Part shown: in pieces, positions 21,701 to 33,181 of the stretch
How the letters are laid out: each line of letters begins with the position of its first letter
How positions within the stretch are numbered: the stretch's first letter is position 1
Origin: Paulownia fortunei
Lineage: Eukaryota; Streptophyta; Magnoliopsida; Lamiales; Paulowniaceae
Reading direction: 5' to 3'
Assembly (NCBI GenBank): GCA_019321725.1
Contig: CM033118.1
Location: forward strand, 18,573,815-18,637,814
Length of the DNA: 64,000 bases
The notes under the pieces: generated by a model
Database searches by the model: none
Seen by the model: the letters and a program-made list of their open reading frames with translations, nothing else
Told to the model about the DNA's origin: nothing
Made by a program: the position numbers and the translations under genes

Positions 21701-24198
21701 AGTCATGACAAGACATGCATAATTACCAGTTTAACCATCTTGTACTTTGTTTCTTTGTTTTTTCTTATTATTTTTTTCTTTTTCCTTTTTTTTTTTTCGT
21801 GGGGTGTGGGGCGAGGGGGGAATTGGTTGTGTGTTGGAAAGATTCATTATACTACGTCTTTCTTTTTTTTTTTTGTAATCGAGTAAAAATAATGAATTTT
21901 CTCAAAGTTAATCGAAAATAACTAAATATTATACCTCCTACTTGTACCATAGCTGATATTTTGCATCTAGTTTGTAAGCTGGACAATAGAGTGTGTTAGA
22001 CAAAGGGGAAAAAATAGTTATAAAATGAGTGGAACCCTTGAAATTTTAGTTTGAAGTTTTGATATCAGGAAATATATATATATATATATATATACACGTA
22101 TGTTACCCCTCAAAATTAATTTTTCAGTATTTGATTTCAGGAAATTTAGTTGTGTGTATGTATTCAACTCCATCATTTTCATTACTAAATTAAAAACTAG
22201 AAATACTCCTTATCTGATTATATTAAAACGATTTTTTTTTCTTTTTCAATTTCTAGCATTATTTAGCGCTTACACAAATATAGTCAAAAATAATTCCGAA
22301 ACGATTTTCAACTTCTTAATCACATTTCCCAAAATGCCCCTAAATCACAAAGAAGCCAATTCCTCACCACACTATACGGAAGAGAAAAATGAACATTAAA
22401 AAAAAAAAAGTAAGTAAAAAGAAGAGTTATAGGTAAATAATGAGAATGGTGTAGCAAGTTGTGGATCTAAGCTGCAAGAAAAGATTAAAGCTAGAACTTC
22501 ATTTTGTAGCTCTAAATACATAGAATATTTGAGAAGTCAAAGAGATGCCAATTCCCAAATATTGTTTCTTTACTGCAAATGTTGATTTTTTACATGTATA
22601 ATAAATGTTAGAATCCTTGGACACTAACTTTTATCAACTCAAAAGTGATAGAAAAGTGCAGTTAACATGGCTCCACAGTCTACCAAGCATTTTACAATTA
22701 TTACAACTAACTTCTTTAAATGAAATTAGAAAGAGCAATTTGTCATAGAATTCTTAAAAAGACAAACCTGCCCCCCTACCAAAAAGAATTATCAAACAAG
22801 ACAAGGCATGTGTGTTTTTGTGCGGGCAAATTCAATCCCGAACCCAGATCCAAATAAATACTTGCGATGTAGACTATTGATCTGACGTAAATTTGTTCAC
22901 CAAATCATAATACGTGGTACTCATATGATTGGTCTCGTAACCTCAACACTACAAAATCATGTAATATATTGAAGAAATATAAGTTATTAGTGTTTTTTTA
23001 AAATCTTATTTAGTTTGTTCTGACATTTTACTAATTTGGGCATCAAAGAATTATCGTTAAGACGATCTAACGACCCTAACAAAGTTGTGATTGCAGGCTA
23101 TGAGGTCAACCTCATGGCAGTCTCCCCACCTGTCAGACCATTAACGCTCGTTGGTTTTCAGTTGTGATTCGTCACTTTATTTCAAAATGAAACGAAGTGT
23201 AGTTTAAGACAATGAGCAATTAAATCAAAATAGAGAATCTAAATTGGGGTACGATGGAGTTACGGTTTGGACCATGCGCGGTCTTATTCTTACAAAGGCA
23301 GCATCGATAATTCTTGAGAATGAGGTTTACTCATTGTATTATACTGTTGTATTTTTCGCTCTTCAGAATGTGTTCGGCATTTCTTATGGTATACATAGAT
23401 ATAGGCCACAAATTAGGAGTGGCTAAGCTCCTTGCGAGCTCCACTTTGACGTTGCCTAAAATAATATTTTATAATTAAGATTAAAAATTGAAATATTAAC
23501 ATAAGTTGTTAAATATCACATGTATTTTTCATAACTCAAATTGACATTATTTTTAGTGATACACCCTCAAATCAAGACTTGATATTATTTACCACAGTAA
23601 AAATATGACTTTTTCAGAACCTGTCTTCAAAAGCTTTTGTTTTGTTCCTTAAGTTTGAATTGTGTATGGGTAACCAATACCTTTGTAATTACTCATTTTT
23701 GCCAACTGGGAACATAAAGCAGACACTAAGATCTATACGATAAAACTTTACTAGAAAACTAGAACTTCAAAGATATTGGACAAGAATGGAAAAAGAAATA
23801 CAAAAGCTAATCATGTAAGTGTTAAAAAAAAAATTCGGTCACTTTTCAGACAAGCAGGTTTAGGAAATCCTTTTTTGCATTCAAGACTGCAAGTTAGTAG
23901 GTTCGTGGAGACGCAATAAGGCCGTAGAAAATAGTGGCTGGGAAACTTGATAGATAATTCTTCATAAAAGAAACAAACATGAAAGCACTATTTGTGAAAT
24001 ACAATCCCTTTTTGTTTTCATGAAAGTTCGGGGAAAACCACTTGTATGATGGTAAAGCGTGTTGTATCTAACTAATGAGAAGGACCAAGTGCAAGTATTT
24101 ACAAGAACCTGCTTAGGATTTTCCGAGTGTCAAAGACAAATTTTTACCTTTTCTCAGAATCACAGTTATGGGAGCACACAACAGAATTCTTAGTGTCC
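18756..24198. other. Long gene-free AT-rich stretch
   Basis: Short frames here (for example 19040-19366, 21118-21354, 22100-22399, 23244-23426) show no domains, codon bias or splice context. A T-rich then G-rich tract lies at 21760-21820 and an (AT)n run at 22075-22093. The right end should include the 3' UTR of the SNARE gene. No RNA gene recognised. Confidence 0.45.
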
Positions 24199-27105
24199 TC
24201 ATCTTCGTGAAAATTTGGACCAGAAATAGACAACGAAAAATAGTAGTAGTGCAAAAAGAACCACGTGCATGACATGGCTTGATCCTTCCCTGATGATGCT
24301 CTTGTTCAGTCTCCTCATGTTGTTTTTCACCCCTGCCTGAGCTTTAATCAATGTCATTTGCTATACAAACAAAAGAAACAGAGCAAGGTCATTTCTTTTC
24401 CCCAAACAGTTGAACATCCTATTACATCTAAGTTTAAGTCGTAAAAGGTTTAACCTCTGTAAATCTATTCAAGAAGTACAGACTTTCTATAAGAGGCACA
24501 TAAAACAACAACAAAACCCTTTTTACTATGAAAAGACAGAAATATGAAACTGTTGTCAGTTTTAAGGGCAATTAAAGTACCAAACCAAAAAATATATTCC
24601 ACAATGTTAGCAGGTGGTGCAGGAAACCCATGGTATTGCAAAAGGTCATACAACATATTAAAGCAGTCCCTTCCATAGCCCTCTAATCACCACAAAAGTC
24701 AGAATGGCTTCATATATTTTCCTTTTCTTTCCTTCCCTTTCAATCAATTACCCTCAACCTAAAAGGAGTTCGAACCATTTTCTTGTTCTATGAGTTAAAA
24801 AGGAAATAAAATCTTGTGATCAACCATCTTCTTGAAGTTGCAATCCACTTTTTCAATAGTCGAGACCGAAAAGTCTACTGGGTCATATAGTATCAGACAA
24901 AAACAGTCAATCAAAATTTATTCACACTTAATTACTGCCTTCTAAGAATTGACTCGCATGGTGTAGCAGAACATTCAACAAAAAAAGGCCATTGTCAATC
25001 TTATCTGCAGCTGATTCCTCAAAGAAATAGGGATCAATTCCTTTTCCATGTAGCAATTAGATGAAGGTGAATTCATATACTGAGAGTACAGATTATGGCA
25101 TACCAGCTGATTGAGGAAATCATTTTGGGACTTTGCTTCTGTCTCAATTTCTTGAGCTACCTGCAGTATTGCATAAACATATAGTAAGACTAAACAAGCC
25201 TGAACCAAATATACATGGTATACAAGTTATAGCATGGAGAGAATCTTCAAGTATGTGTTAGCAACAAATTTTAGGTAAAGAACAGCCCAAGTGTTCATCA
25301 GTTTTCAGTTTATTACACAAGCTTAAATAGAAATCTTCGCGTTAAATCGATGAACATGTGTGGGAGCTTGCATGTTGAGAACAATCCAAAGGTAAAGAAC
25401 TCAATCATAATAAATCAACACTATTACAGGAAAAACAATAAAATGATAAAAATTAACTTCAATAGTCAGAGCAGCTATGAGGTTGGGGGCCTACATTTCA
25501 AGTTTGTTTTAGCTTGTTTTAAATTAGCAGATACTTGATTGATGCTTAAATTTAAAGTCTAGGAGTTGATGCTCACTAGCCAAGTACAAGTTAATAATTA
25601 CATAATTTTTCTCTATTCACTGATGAATATGCATTGTATACAATCAAAACATGTATCGGGCCAGTATCTGCCACTTACTCAACCAGCTTAAACATTTCAC
25701 CTATACAACCACATATAAAATCAGAGAGTGCTCCATAGCAACTTTATAATTTACATACAACATAAAATAGGAGGAAAAGCGGAAAATGCAGAAGATAGTA
25801 ATTACATTGAAAATATTGCATCTAGGTTACAGAAAAATTCTATAACCCAAAATGTAAAATGAGGCAAAGGCTTGAAAGAAGCGCATACGTAACATATACC
25901 AAAAAACTGATAAACGATAACAATTTTCATTAATTGTGGTAAACATGAGTGTATAACCTCACTAAGTTGAGAATTACAAACATTAATATGAAGATCATAT
26001 CATTCTGTCTTAAGCAACTAGTCCAATCCTAGTGGCCAGAATTATTAAGTACCATGCAATATACCAACAGTTTTTACATTTAATTCAAACGGAATCAAGA
26101 CATTGAAAATTTTATGCGCACAGAGCAAAAGCCTGTGGTTGGTGCTAAGGCACTTGTCTGGCTAGCTTTTAAAAGCTATGATTGGGCATACTAGGAAATG
26201 TGTTCGCAAGCCTCAAGTCCAACTAAATGTTTACTCCTTCATAGCAATGTTGAAAATTGCAGCCATCAAATTTGAGTAGATGATATAACAGTCTATCACC
26301 AAGGAATACCTAGTCAAATCAGCAACTAGAGTAAGTCCTAACATGGAGCTACTAATCAACTTCATGAGCAAATGCTCCCTTCTCCAAACAAGGCTGATTC
26401 ACATTGAAAATGAAAGTAAAAACGAAAATCAAGTGATAATGCAAGTTTCACCAAAAATTTGGAATGATCTATTAACATAACGTTCTCATTTCCTTTAAAC
26501 ACCCTCTAATTGCAACTAGAATGATGATAACTTCTCATTAATTTTTCAATACAGCATCAACCTTTCAAATTCCGTACCAAAACTAAACAACACCAACTAC
26601 AGTCAGAAAAGCGTTCCAATTGTGCTATTATTCTCGACCTATTCTATATTGAAACGATCAATCTCATACACTCCTAAACTGCACAAAATTCGACAACTGT
26701 AACAAATTACCCATATACGACACATAAGACAAATACCTCACTTTGAATAACTTTTCACTGTTTCCAGCCAAGGAAAAAGTAAAAAAAAAATAAGAAGAAG
26801 AAGAAACGTAACAATATATATAATATATATAAAAAAACTCACATCTCGGAGTTTTCGAACTTGCTTCCGTAGACCGGTGACCTCATCATCAAAGTCGGCA
26901 TGCATCGGATCGATTCTCAACTGAATCTCATCGGAATTACCACCATATGCCACCGGCCTCGTGCTTAATCCATCTCTGTTTCAATTAACGAACAATCAAT
27001 CAGATTTATAGCGAAAATTGTCCGTATTAGCTTTAATTAACTGGTAAATAGATGTTATTTACAGGATAAAATCGTGAAATACCTTGATCTGTATGGAGCA
27101 GCCAT
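24199..27105 (-). CDS. Bet1/Sft1-like Qc-SNARE, four exons, 124 aa
   Basis: Small tail-anchored SNAREs of this type drive fusion of vesicles at the ER-Golgi or within the Golgi. Exons: 27105-27083 (MAAPYRSR), 26975-26843 (DGLSTRPVAYGG to VRKLRD), 25160-25104 (VAQEIETEAKSQNDFLNQL) and 24360-24199 (QMTLIKAQAGV to FSRR, stop TGA). All introns are GT-AG, and the phases join without a frame break. IQLRIDPMHADFDDEVTGL followed by heptads forms the SNARE helix at about residues 25-98. A C-terminal membrane anchor (residues 101-118, VMHVVLFALLLFFVVYFW) is followed by a short basic tail. The sequence matches remembered Arabidopsis Bet1-like proteins of the SFT1 group. Introns are long (about 1,680 and 740 bp). 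The 5.9-kb MULE begins 191 bp upstream of the ATG, so it may affect the promoter. Confidence 0.93.
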
Positions 27106-27567
27106 TGGAGAAGACGATGAATAAACTCGGAAATCTCCAAACTTGGAAAGTTAAGAAAAGGAGGTTCTTTTAAGGCGTGTTTGGCTTTTTCCTTCTTTCG
27201 TTTTTCATGCCAGGTTCAACTTTTCATCATCATTTAAATATTTTTGCATCAAAGGGCTTCAAGATATCAAGATTTTCGACTTTCACTTGGTACTTCCGAT
27301 ATTGGCAACTTGCACCCTAGAATTAGGTTCTCCTTGGCACTTTGCACACTGAAGCAATTTCCGGTGGATTTTTGGCCGAAAAGTCAAATTCAGCAGATTC
27401 ATCCATTGTTAACAGTAAACCCTACATTCTTCATTTTCCCTCTTTTATTTTTTCATTTTTCTGTCATTCTCTCCCTCTTATTTCCTTCTCGTTTCCTCTT
27501 TAGTCTCACATTCTTCTTCTTCTTTTTCTTTTTTCAATCAAGTCTCTTTTCTATTTGAAGGTAAAAG

Positions 27568-27762
27568 ATGGCAAGAAGAAATCCATCCTCAAGCAGCAGT
27601 GAAAATTATTGGCACTGTGGAGAACAAATTCCAGTGGTATATTGTGATTGTGAAAATGTTCTTCCATTATTACTGTATTGGAACAAAGATGATCCAGGAA
27701 GAAGATTTCACAAATGTCCAAATTATAGGGTAATAAGTACTCAGGTTCTTGATTCTGTTTAG
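27568..27762 (+). CDS. GRF-type zinc-finger ORF inside the MULE (64 aa, probably partial)
   Basis: The frame starts MARRNPSSSSSENYWHCGEQ and contains YCDCENV, then DDPGRRFHKCPNY. The spacing of C-x-C, PGRRF and C matches GRF-type zinc fingers, single-strand nucleic-acid-binding modules common in plant transposon-associated and small unknown proteins. Family members continue past the last Cys with a WxDxE-like segment. Here a donor-like TATAGG|GTAATAAGT follows PNY, so the last residues (VISTQVLDSV) may be intron read-through. No following exon was found. It lies about 160 bp inside the left terminal repeat and runs opposite to the transposase. It may be a MULE accessory gene, a captured gene fragment, or a pseudogene. 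Confidence 0.45.
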   Translation: MARRNPSSSSSENYWHCGEQIPVVYCDCENVLPLLLYWNKDDPGRRFHKCPNYRVISTQVLDSV

Positions 27763-29584
27763 TTGTACTGGCAATATAAATTTAAGGTTTCATTGTAAAT
27801 TAAATTCTTTTTAGCACCATAATTGTAACTAAGCAGGAGACAGACAGTGGCGTTGCTTCTATAGTCATCTTATCACGGTTTATAACTAAATTGCCTTTTT
27901 CATGGAGAATGATTCTATATCAAAAGAATAAATAGGAGGTTTAGATATGATACTTATTTTTTAAGGAGTTATTATGTTGCACAAACTCTATCCTTTTTTT
28001 TTTTTTTTTTATACTCCAAATTCCTGAAATCGGATTAGTTTTGGACCTCTTAGACACCTGTAGCTAGCACCTAAAAGAGGTAAATCGCGACTAACACCCA
28101 AATTCCCAACAAAAAATGTACACTTTTGTACACATGAAACCCAACTCAAGGAGGTTGCCTTTTGAGAAAACTATCTTTCTTTTATCTATTTCTTTGTTCT
28201 CACATCTTGTGACTATAGTAATCTCTTGTAGTTCCTTAATTTTTTGTCTTTTTATATCTTATTCCAACTGTCTTCTTTCAAAATGCATTTGCTTGTATAA
28301 TGTTAACCTTGTTACATTTGTTCCATAAACAATTAAGTGTAGGTTCATTCAAATCCTATGAACACCAGTCAAAATGTAAAAAGATTAATATGCAAATTGC
28401 AAGCCCAATGCATGGTTTCTTGATGTGTTTTAGCATTCAGATATATCCAACTATTTTCTTTTCAATCTGAAAGGATTTCAGAGATAAATTTACAAATGTA
28501 ACCATGATTCCAATACATAATTTAGTGTAATATGATTGTATGTAATAAATATCTAGCAAGCTTTGTTAACAAGACTATTCTACTGTGTGGTGGTCTTATG
28601 TTGATTTCACTGCAAACTAAATAGTTTGAAGATGGCTATACCAATGTACTACTGAAACTGTAAACATCTTCATCCATCTGGTATTAGCAAACATAGAATG
28701 TTGTCACATAGCTCCTAATTTTACCTATGGCTATAGCAGGGTTAAGCAAAGAAGAGCTATGTCTCCAAGCTTGAAATGGGACTTCAGAAAGTTATGTCGG
28801 GCAAGAGTAGCCAAATGTCAGTAAAGAGGCTTAAATCTTTCTGCTAAATGCTATAGTCGTAGGTAAAATAGTGGTTGTCCATGCATATACTTAGCATCAA
28901 TAATGTAATTCTGACCAGAATTGTAAGAAACTTAATCCAACTTAATCCAGTAATGTAATTTGTAACACTTAATCCATACAATCAGTGCTCCAACAATTTA
29001 ATTTCTAATAAAATAGATTTGCAAGAAAACAAAATAACAAAACAGAATTTCAACCAGTGCTTCGAATACAACTTTCACTTATTCCCCGTTAGGTATACAA
29101 CCTTGTTCTTGTGGAATGCCCATCACTCTGTTGTGTTACAAATGTATTTGATTCCATCCTATAAATCTTGGTTGCAACTAAAGATGTTGATGCCCCAGAT
29201 GATGATTCCTGAACATATCATCATTAACATTAGAATATCATTAAATACATATATACCATGTACTTCGAACAAAAAAGTTGTAAATATTAGTATAGCCTGT
29301 GTTGCTATCCCACAACTCATATTAGCAAAATATGATTTTTCAACCTTCTTTTGTTTTACTTAAAAATAACACACAAACAATATATATTAGTAAAGATGCA
29401 CTATACTACAATATAAATAAAATAAAAGTAAGGCATGGAATTTTATTCATACTGGTAATTTTGATCTCTTTGTAGATGCAGTAGAGTAGGCTATATATTT
29501 TGATCAATAAAGGTGCTTACATTATTTTTTATTTGTCCTAACTTTCCACATTTAGAACTTTGAGTACTTTAGACCATTTATTTT

Positions 29585-31020
29585 GGGGTCATTTTTTCTG
29601 GCCTACTTCATCTAGTTTTGCCTTCTAGCATGCTTCAGTAATCTTCCAACCTTCTTTAACTTTTCAGGCCATGGCACCATTGGAACTAATGTAGCATCAC
29701 GCCACTGTTTTAGCCATTTCAGAGGGGGTTAAGCAAGTATGAATATGCTTTTAGAAATGTGTCATTTCTATATCAATACTCAACATAATCCTCAACTCTT
29801 TCTCTTCCATAAAATATAAGGTTTTTTTTTTTATAATTTTCATAAAATACATGTTGTGGCATGAACATAAGGGATTCTAGTGAGTTCCCACTTTTTGCAA
29901 CTATGAAGTTTTAAAGTTGAATCAACTGTTTATCTGTCACCAAGCCATCCCTTAACTTCAAACTTATCATAACTATTTCAGTCCAAAATATACTTATATG
30001 CTCTCTTTTTATTATTCTCTAAGATATTCTGCACGGTTGGATAAATTTCTCTATTAGATTTCATCATTTTATCTCTTTGTGTTTCTTTTCATTATAATCA
30101 CCCTAAGTATCTGTAATATGGTTATAATTGGCTTATTCTTTACCTTTAGGATGACATGGATGAAACATTCACATAGATTGTTTACAAATTACATTTTGGC
30201 CAAGAACTGAAAGTTGACCTTGCCCAATTCATTGGAGGCTTTTCTCCCACCTAATCATAAGCAGCAGAATCACATTCTTTCAACTTCTCCATCTCATTAT
30301 TGAACCCTATAACCTTAGTTGCTTAAGCGACTCCTCAAAGCAAATCTTTCAACTACAACCCCTTGTGTTTTTGCTTGAAATTGCTATACATATGCCTTAA
30401 GAAAAACCTATGCTTATAATGGGGCAACACATCTTCTATTGCTCTTATTAATCCGTTTTACTTGTCAGAAATAATGGTCCATGCATGAAAATTTCCCACG
30501 TTCAAGTCTTGAATGAAAAGACTAACAGATCACTCCCAAGACTTTTTGTTTTCTTTCAAAATCATGGCATATGTGATTGGGTACATGTTATTTTCATCAA
30601 TGCCAATTGCACCCTACAAAACTTCACCTCTTGATATTTTTAGGTGTGTGCATCTATACCTAAAACTGGTCTGCATCCTATCTTGAACCCTTTCTTTAAG
30701 GCCCCCCAACACATATAACATCTCTTGAATGTGTATGTCTGAGAACTTAGAATATGCTTGTGTTTAGTTTTTATTGTTGTGTCAGGATTGGTCCTAAGGA
30801 TCTCCTCACAGTATTGCCACAGATTTGCATATTGTTACAATCATGTACCATAGCTTAGTTTTGTTCCATGTTTCTTTACTCTGTACATTTTCCAAATAGA
30901 TAAGGAGGTTTGGTCTTTGTTGATATTATTTCTTGCATCGAACTACCACTCAGGATTACTCCTAAGATGGTGTTCATACTTTTTTGCAAGAAACTTGAAA
31001 GTGCAATGTCCGGAACTTAG
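29585..31020 (-). pseudogene. MULE (MuDR-type) transposase, decayed
   Basis: On the minus strand, several frames together give the typical MULE transposase order. Near 31000: FLAKKYEHHLRSNPEW-like. Near 30700: YCEEILRTNPDTTIKTKHKH and WGALKKGFKIGCRPVLGIDA. Near 30550: GAIGIDENNMYPITYAMI. Near 30450: WTIISDK, then HYKHRFFLRHMYSNFKQKH. Near 30250: NNEMEKLKECDSAAYD and NWARSTFSSWPKCNL. Near 29900: a SWIM-like KKWELTRIPYVHAT in which the expected Cys of IPC is Tyr. Near 29800: EDYVEYWYRNDTFLKAYSYL. Stops and frameshifts separate the blocks, so no active enzyme can be made. The product would have cut and inserted the element's terminal repeats. Confidence 0.85.
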
Positions 31021-31766
31021 GGCCCTATATCAACTATAAGCATATGTATTCATTATTTTTGTAAGAAGCAACAACGATTTAAGAGGAGATAGGATTGATA
31101 AATATAGGGTTAAACTGCTAAAGATATGGTAAATTGCCAAATAAATATACTAACAAATAACACCATAACAACATGTTAGTTGAACACATGATATGATCTA
31201 TGAATTAACCAACTAAAGAATAATGAAACTATTCATAAAGACTAGAGCTTCCAATTTCCAAGATTTAGAAAATGAGTTAATTTCATTGCCTTATTGTATA
31301 TAAAAAACAAAGCCATTATATTATACTACAAAAGTAATCAAAACCACATATTTAACATAGTCCAATAATTTTTTTACAAAAGTATGTCATAACAATAAAA
31401 GACAATAAAAATATGTTCTCATTGCTTTATTGCATATAAACAACAAAACCCATTATTATATTGTACTACAAAAGTAATCAAAATCACATATTTAACAACA
31501 TCAATTAAAGAAAAGAAGGTGCAAAACATATTACCATATATTGGAGCTTGACATCCTTTAGGTATATGAAATTTCTATTCACTATCATCTTATTTTCTCA
31601 AAATTCCAATTATTGTTCAGTAACTAACATAAATACTCAAGATTTTTCAGTTTAGAGCTTAGAAGTGGGGAGAAGTTGAAAAAGAATTGATGGACTATAA
31701 AGAAAGATTTTGGGACTGTAAAACCCATATTTTCATCATGTCTTTTACGGTTTGTGTAGGTAGGCT

Positions 31767-32860
31767 CAGACCTGACCACGGGTCGGGTCCGATTTGGTTG
31801 ACCCGTGGTCAACGGGTCAAAATTCGTTGACCATGGGTGCAACCCGCGGATCCGTAACCGGATCGTACCCGTGGATTCACGGGCCGGTTACGGGTCTGAA
31901 TTTTCCGGACCTGTGAACCGCCGGGTCAGCTCGGCGGTTCAATCCGGGTCGGCCCGCAGGGCCCGACTCGACTGTTTTTAATTTTTTTTTAATCAAAATA
32001 GTGTACAAGTGTGTTATGTAGGTTTTGAACATATAACCTCCAAACTATTAATAGAACACTCTAACCAATTGAACTAATGGACCATATGTTTATAATTTTG
32101 AATAAGTACATAAATAAGTCTTATGATTTGTTTTTTCATTTTTTCCCCCTCAAATTACTTGTCTTATTTCTGAAAATCAATATAATTGATATTGTATCCT
32201 TCTTTAAATTTAATTAATTAGTTTCAACAAATTACAAATCAAGTCCTATATTTAAGCATTCTACATTTTATCTTAATAATAAGTAAAATTTTGGAAATTA
32301 TCTAATGATGCTACTTTACAATTATCTTAATAATAAGTAAATTTGTAATTTTTTAAAAATATTTAATAATATTACTTTATAATATCTACTGTTTATTCCC
32401 CAACTTCTCATTTAATATTATTAAATTATTGTAATGTTTAATCGATTTTATATGATAATATTAACTCCAAAAATCAAAATTTAGTAAATTGTGTTTTATC
32501 AATACAGTGTAAATGGAAAAATTATTTTTTAAAAATTTCATAAATTAATTTAGTCATTTTTGTTTTGGATCATATACTTAAATTTTAGTTTTTTTTTAAA
32601 AAAATTAAGTTATTTTTTTTCATTAAGTTCAAAAAATAACAATATTTTTTGCAAATTTAAGTTCAAAAAAATTTTAAAAAATAAAATAAAATATAAGGGT
32701 CGGAATCGGAACCGGCGGTTAACCGAAACCGGAACCGGCGGTTCCAGAACCCGGACCGTAACCGGCCTTGACGGTTAAGGTTAAGGGTCGGGATTTTCTT
32801 AAACCGTGAAATCGGCGGTTCCAAACCGTAACCAACGGTTCCTAACCGTGGTCAGGTCTA
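31767..32860. mobile_element. Non-autonomous hAT element, family 1 copy B (1,094 bp), nested in the MULE
   Basis: The ends are CAGACCTGACCACGG and CCGTGGTCAGGTCTA, a near-perfect 15-bp inverted repeat. A perfect 8-bp target duplication GGTAGGCT lies at 31759-31766 and 32861-32868. The GC-rich subterminal CCGG/AACCG repeats and AT-rich core match copy A at 6841-7904 along their length. It sits in the MULE's right half, beyond the transposase start, so it inserted after the MULE. The perfect duplication here, against one mismatch in copy A, suggests a younger insertion. Confidence 0.92.
32011..32083 (-). other. tRNA-Ile-like module inside hAT copy B
   Basis: The minus strand begins GGTCCATTAGTTCAATTGG, continues TTAGAGTGTTC and ATTAATAG, and ends GGAGGTTATATGTTCAAAAC. 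Compared with plant tRNA-Ile(AAU) as remembered (GGCCCATTAGCTCAGTTGG at the 5' end), the acceptor strand, D-arm and T-loop region line up with a few changes. The 3' acceptor strand is lost, so it is a relic. Confidence 0.65.
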
Positions 32861-33181
32861 GGTAGGCTTAAGTTAGTATTTTTTTTATCATTCAATTTTT
32901 TTTGCATAAACTACCAACTTTACCCTTACTTATCATGCTACTCTCATGTGCTGAAAAATAACTGGATGGAAATGAATTTAATTGACCAAAATATCCCTGG
33001 TGGGATTTGCTGAAATTGACTTTCTGGATGGATTCAAAATCCATCGAAAGTTGCTTCAGGGTGCAAAGTGCAAAAGATAACCTATTTCAATGGTGGAAAA
33101 TGCCAAAAATTTAATTTTATGGTGCACAGTACAAATCAAGTGTAATTCTAGGTTGCAAGTTGCCAATTATCATGGTACTTT

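Larger units (their letters stand above)
27297..33172. mobile_element. Mutator-like element (MULE), 5,876 bp, with long terminal inverted repeats
   Basis: The left end (27297 to about 27405) and the reverse complement of the right end (33172 back to about 33000) share ATTGGCAACTTGCA, CCTAGAATTA, GCACTTTGCAC, CTGAAGCAA and GTGGATTTT in order. The right repeat carries about 85 extra bases. The flanks TGGTACTTC (27288-27296) and TGGTACTTT (33173-33181) form a 9-bp target duplication with one mismatch, as expected for Mutator. Inside are a GRF-type zinc-finger ORF near the left end, a decayed transposase on the minus strand, and a nested hAT element (31767-32860). The rest (28000-29580) is unassigned AT-rich sequence. 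It is no longer autonomous. Confidence 0.85.

Noticed and set aside
23244..23426. 60-aa ORF MGYDGVTVWTM...
   Set aside because: No recognisable domain, no splice or promoter context, isolated in gene-free DNA.
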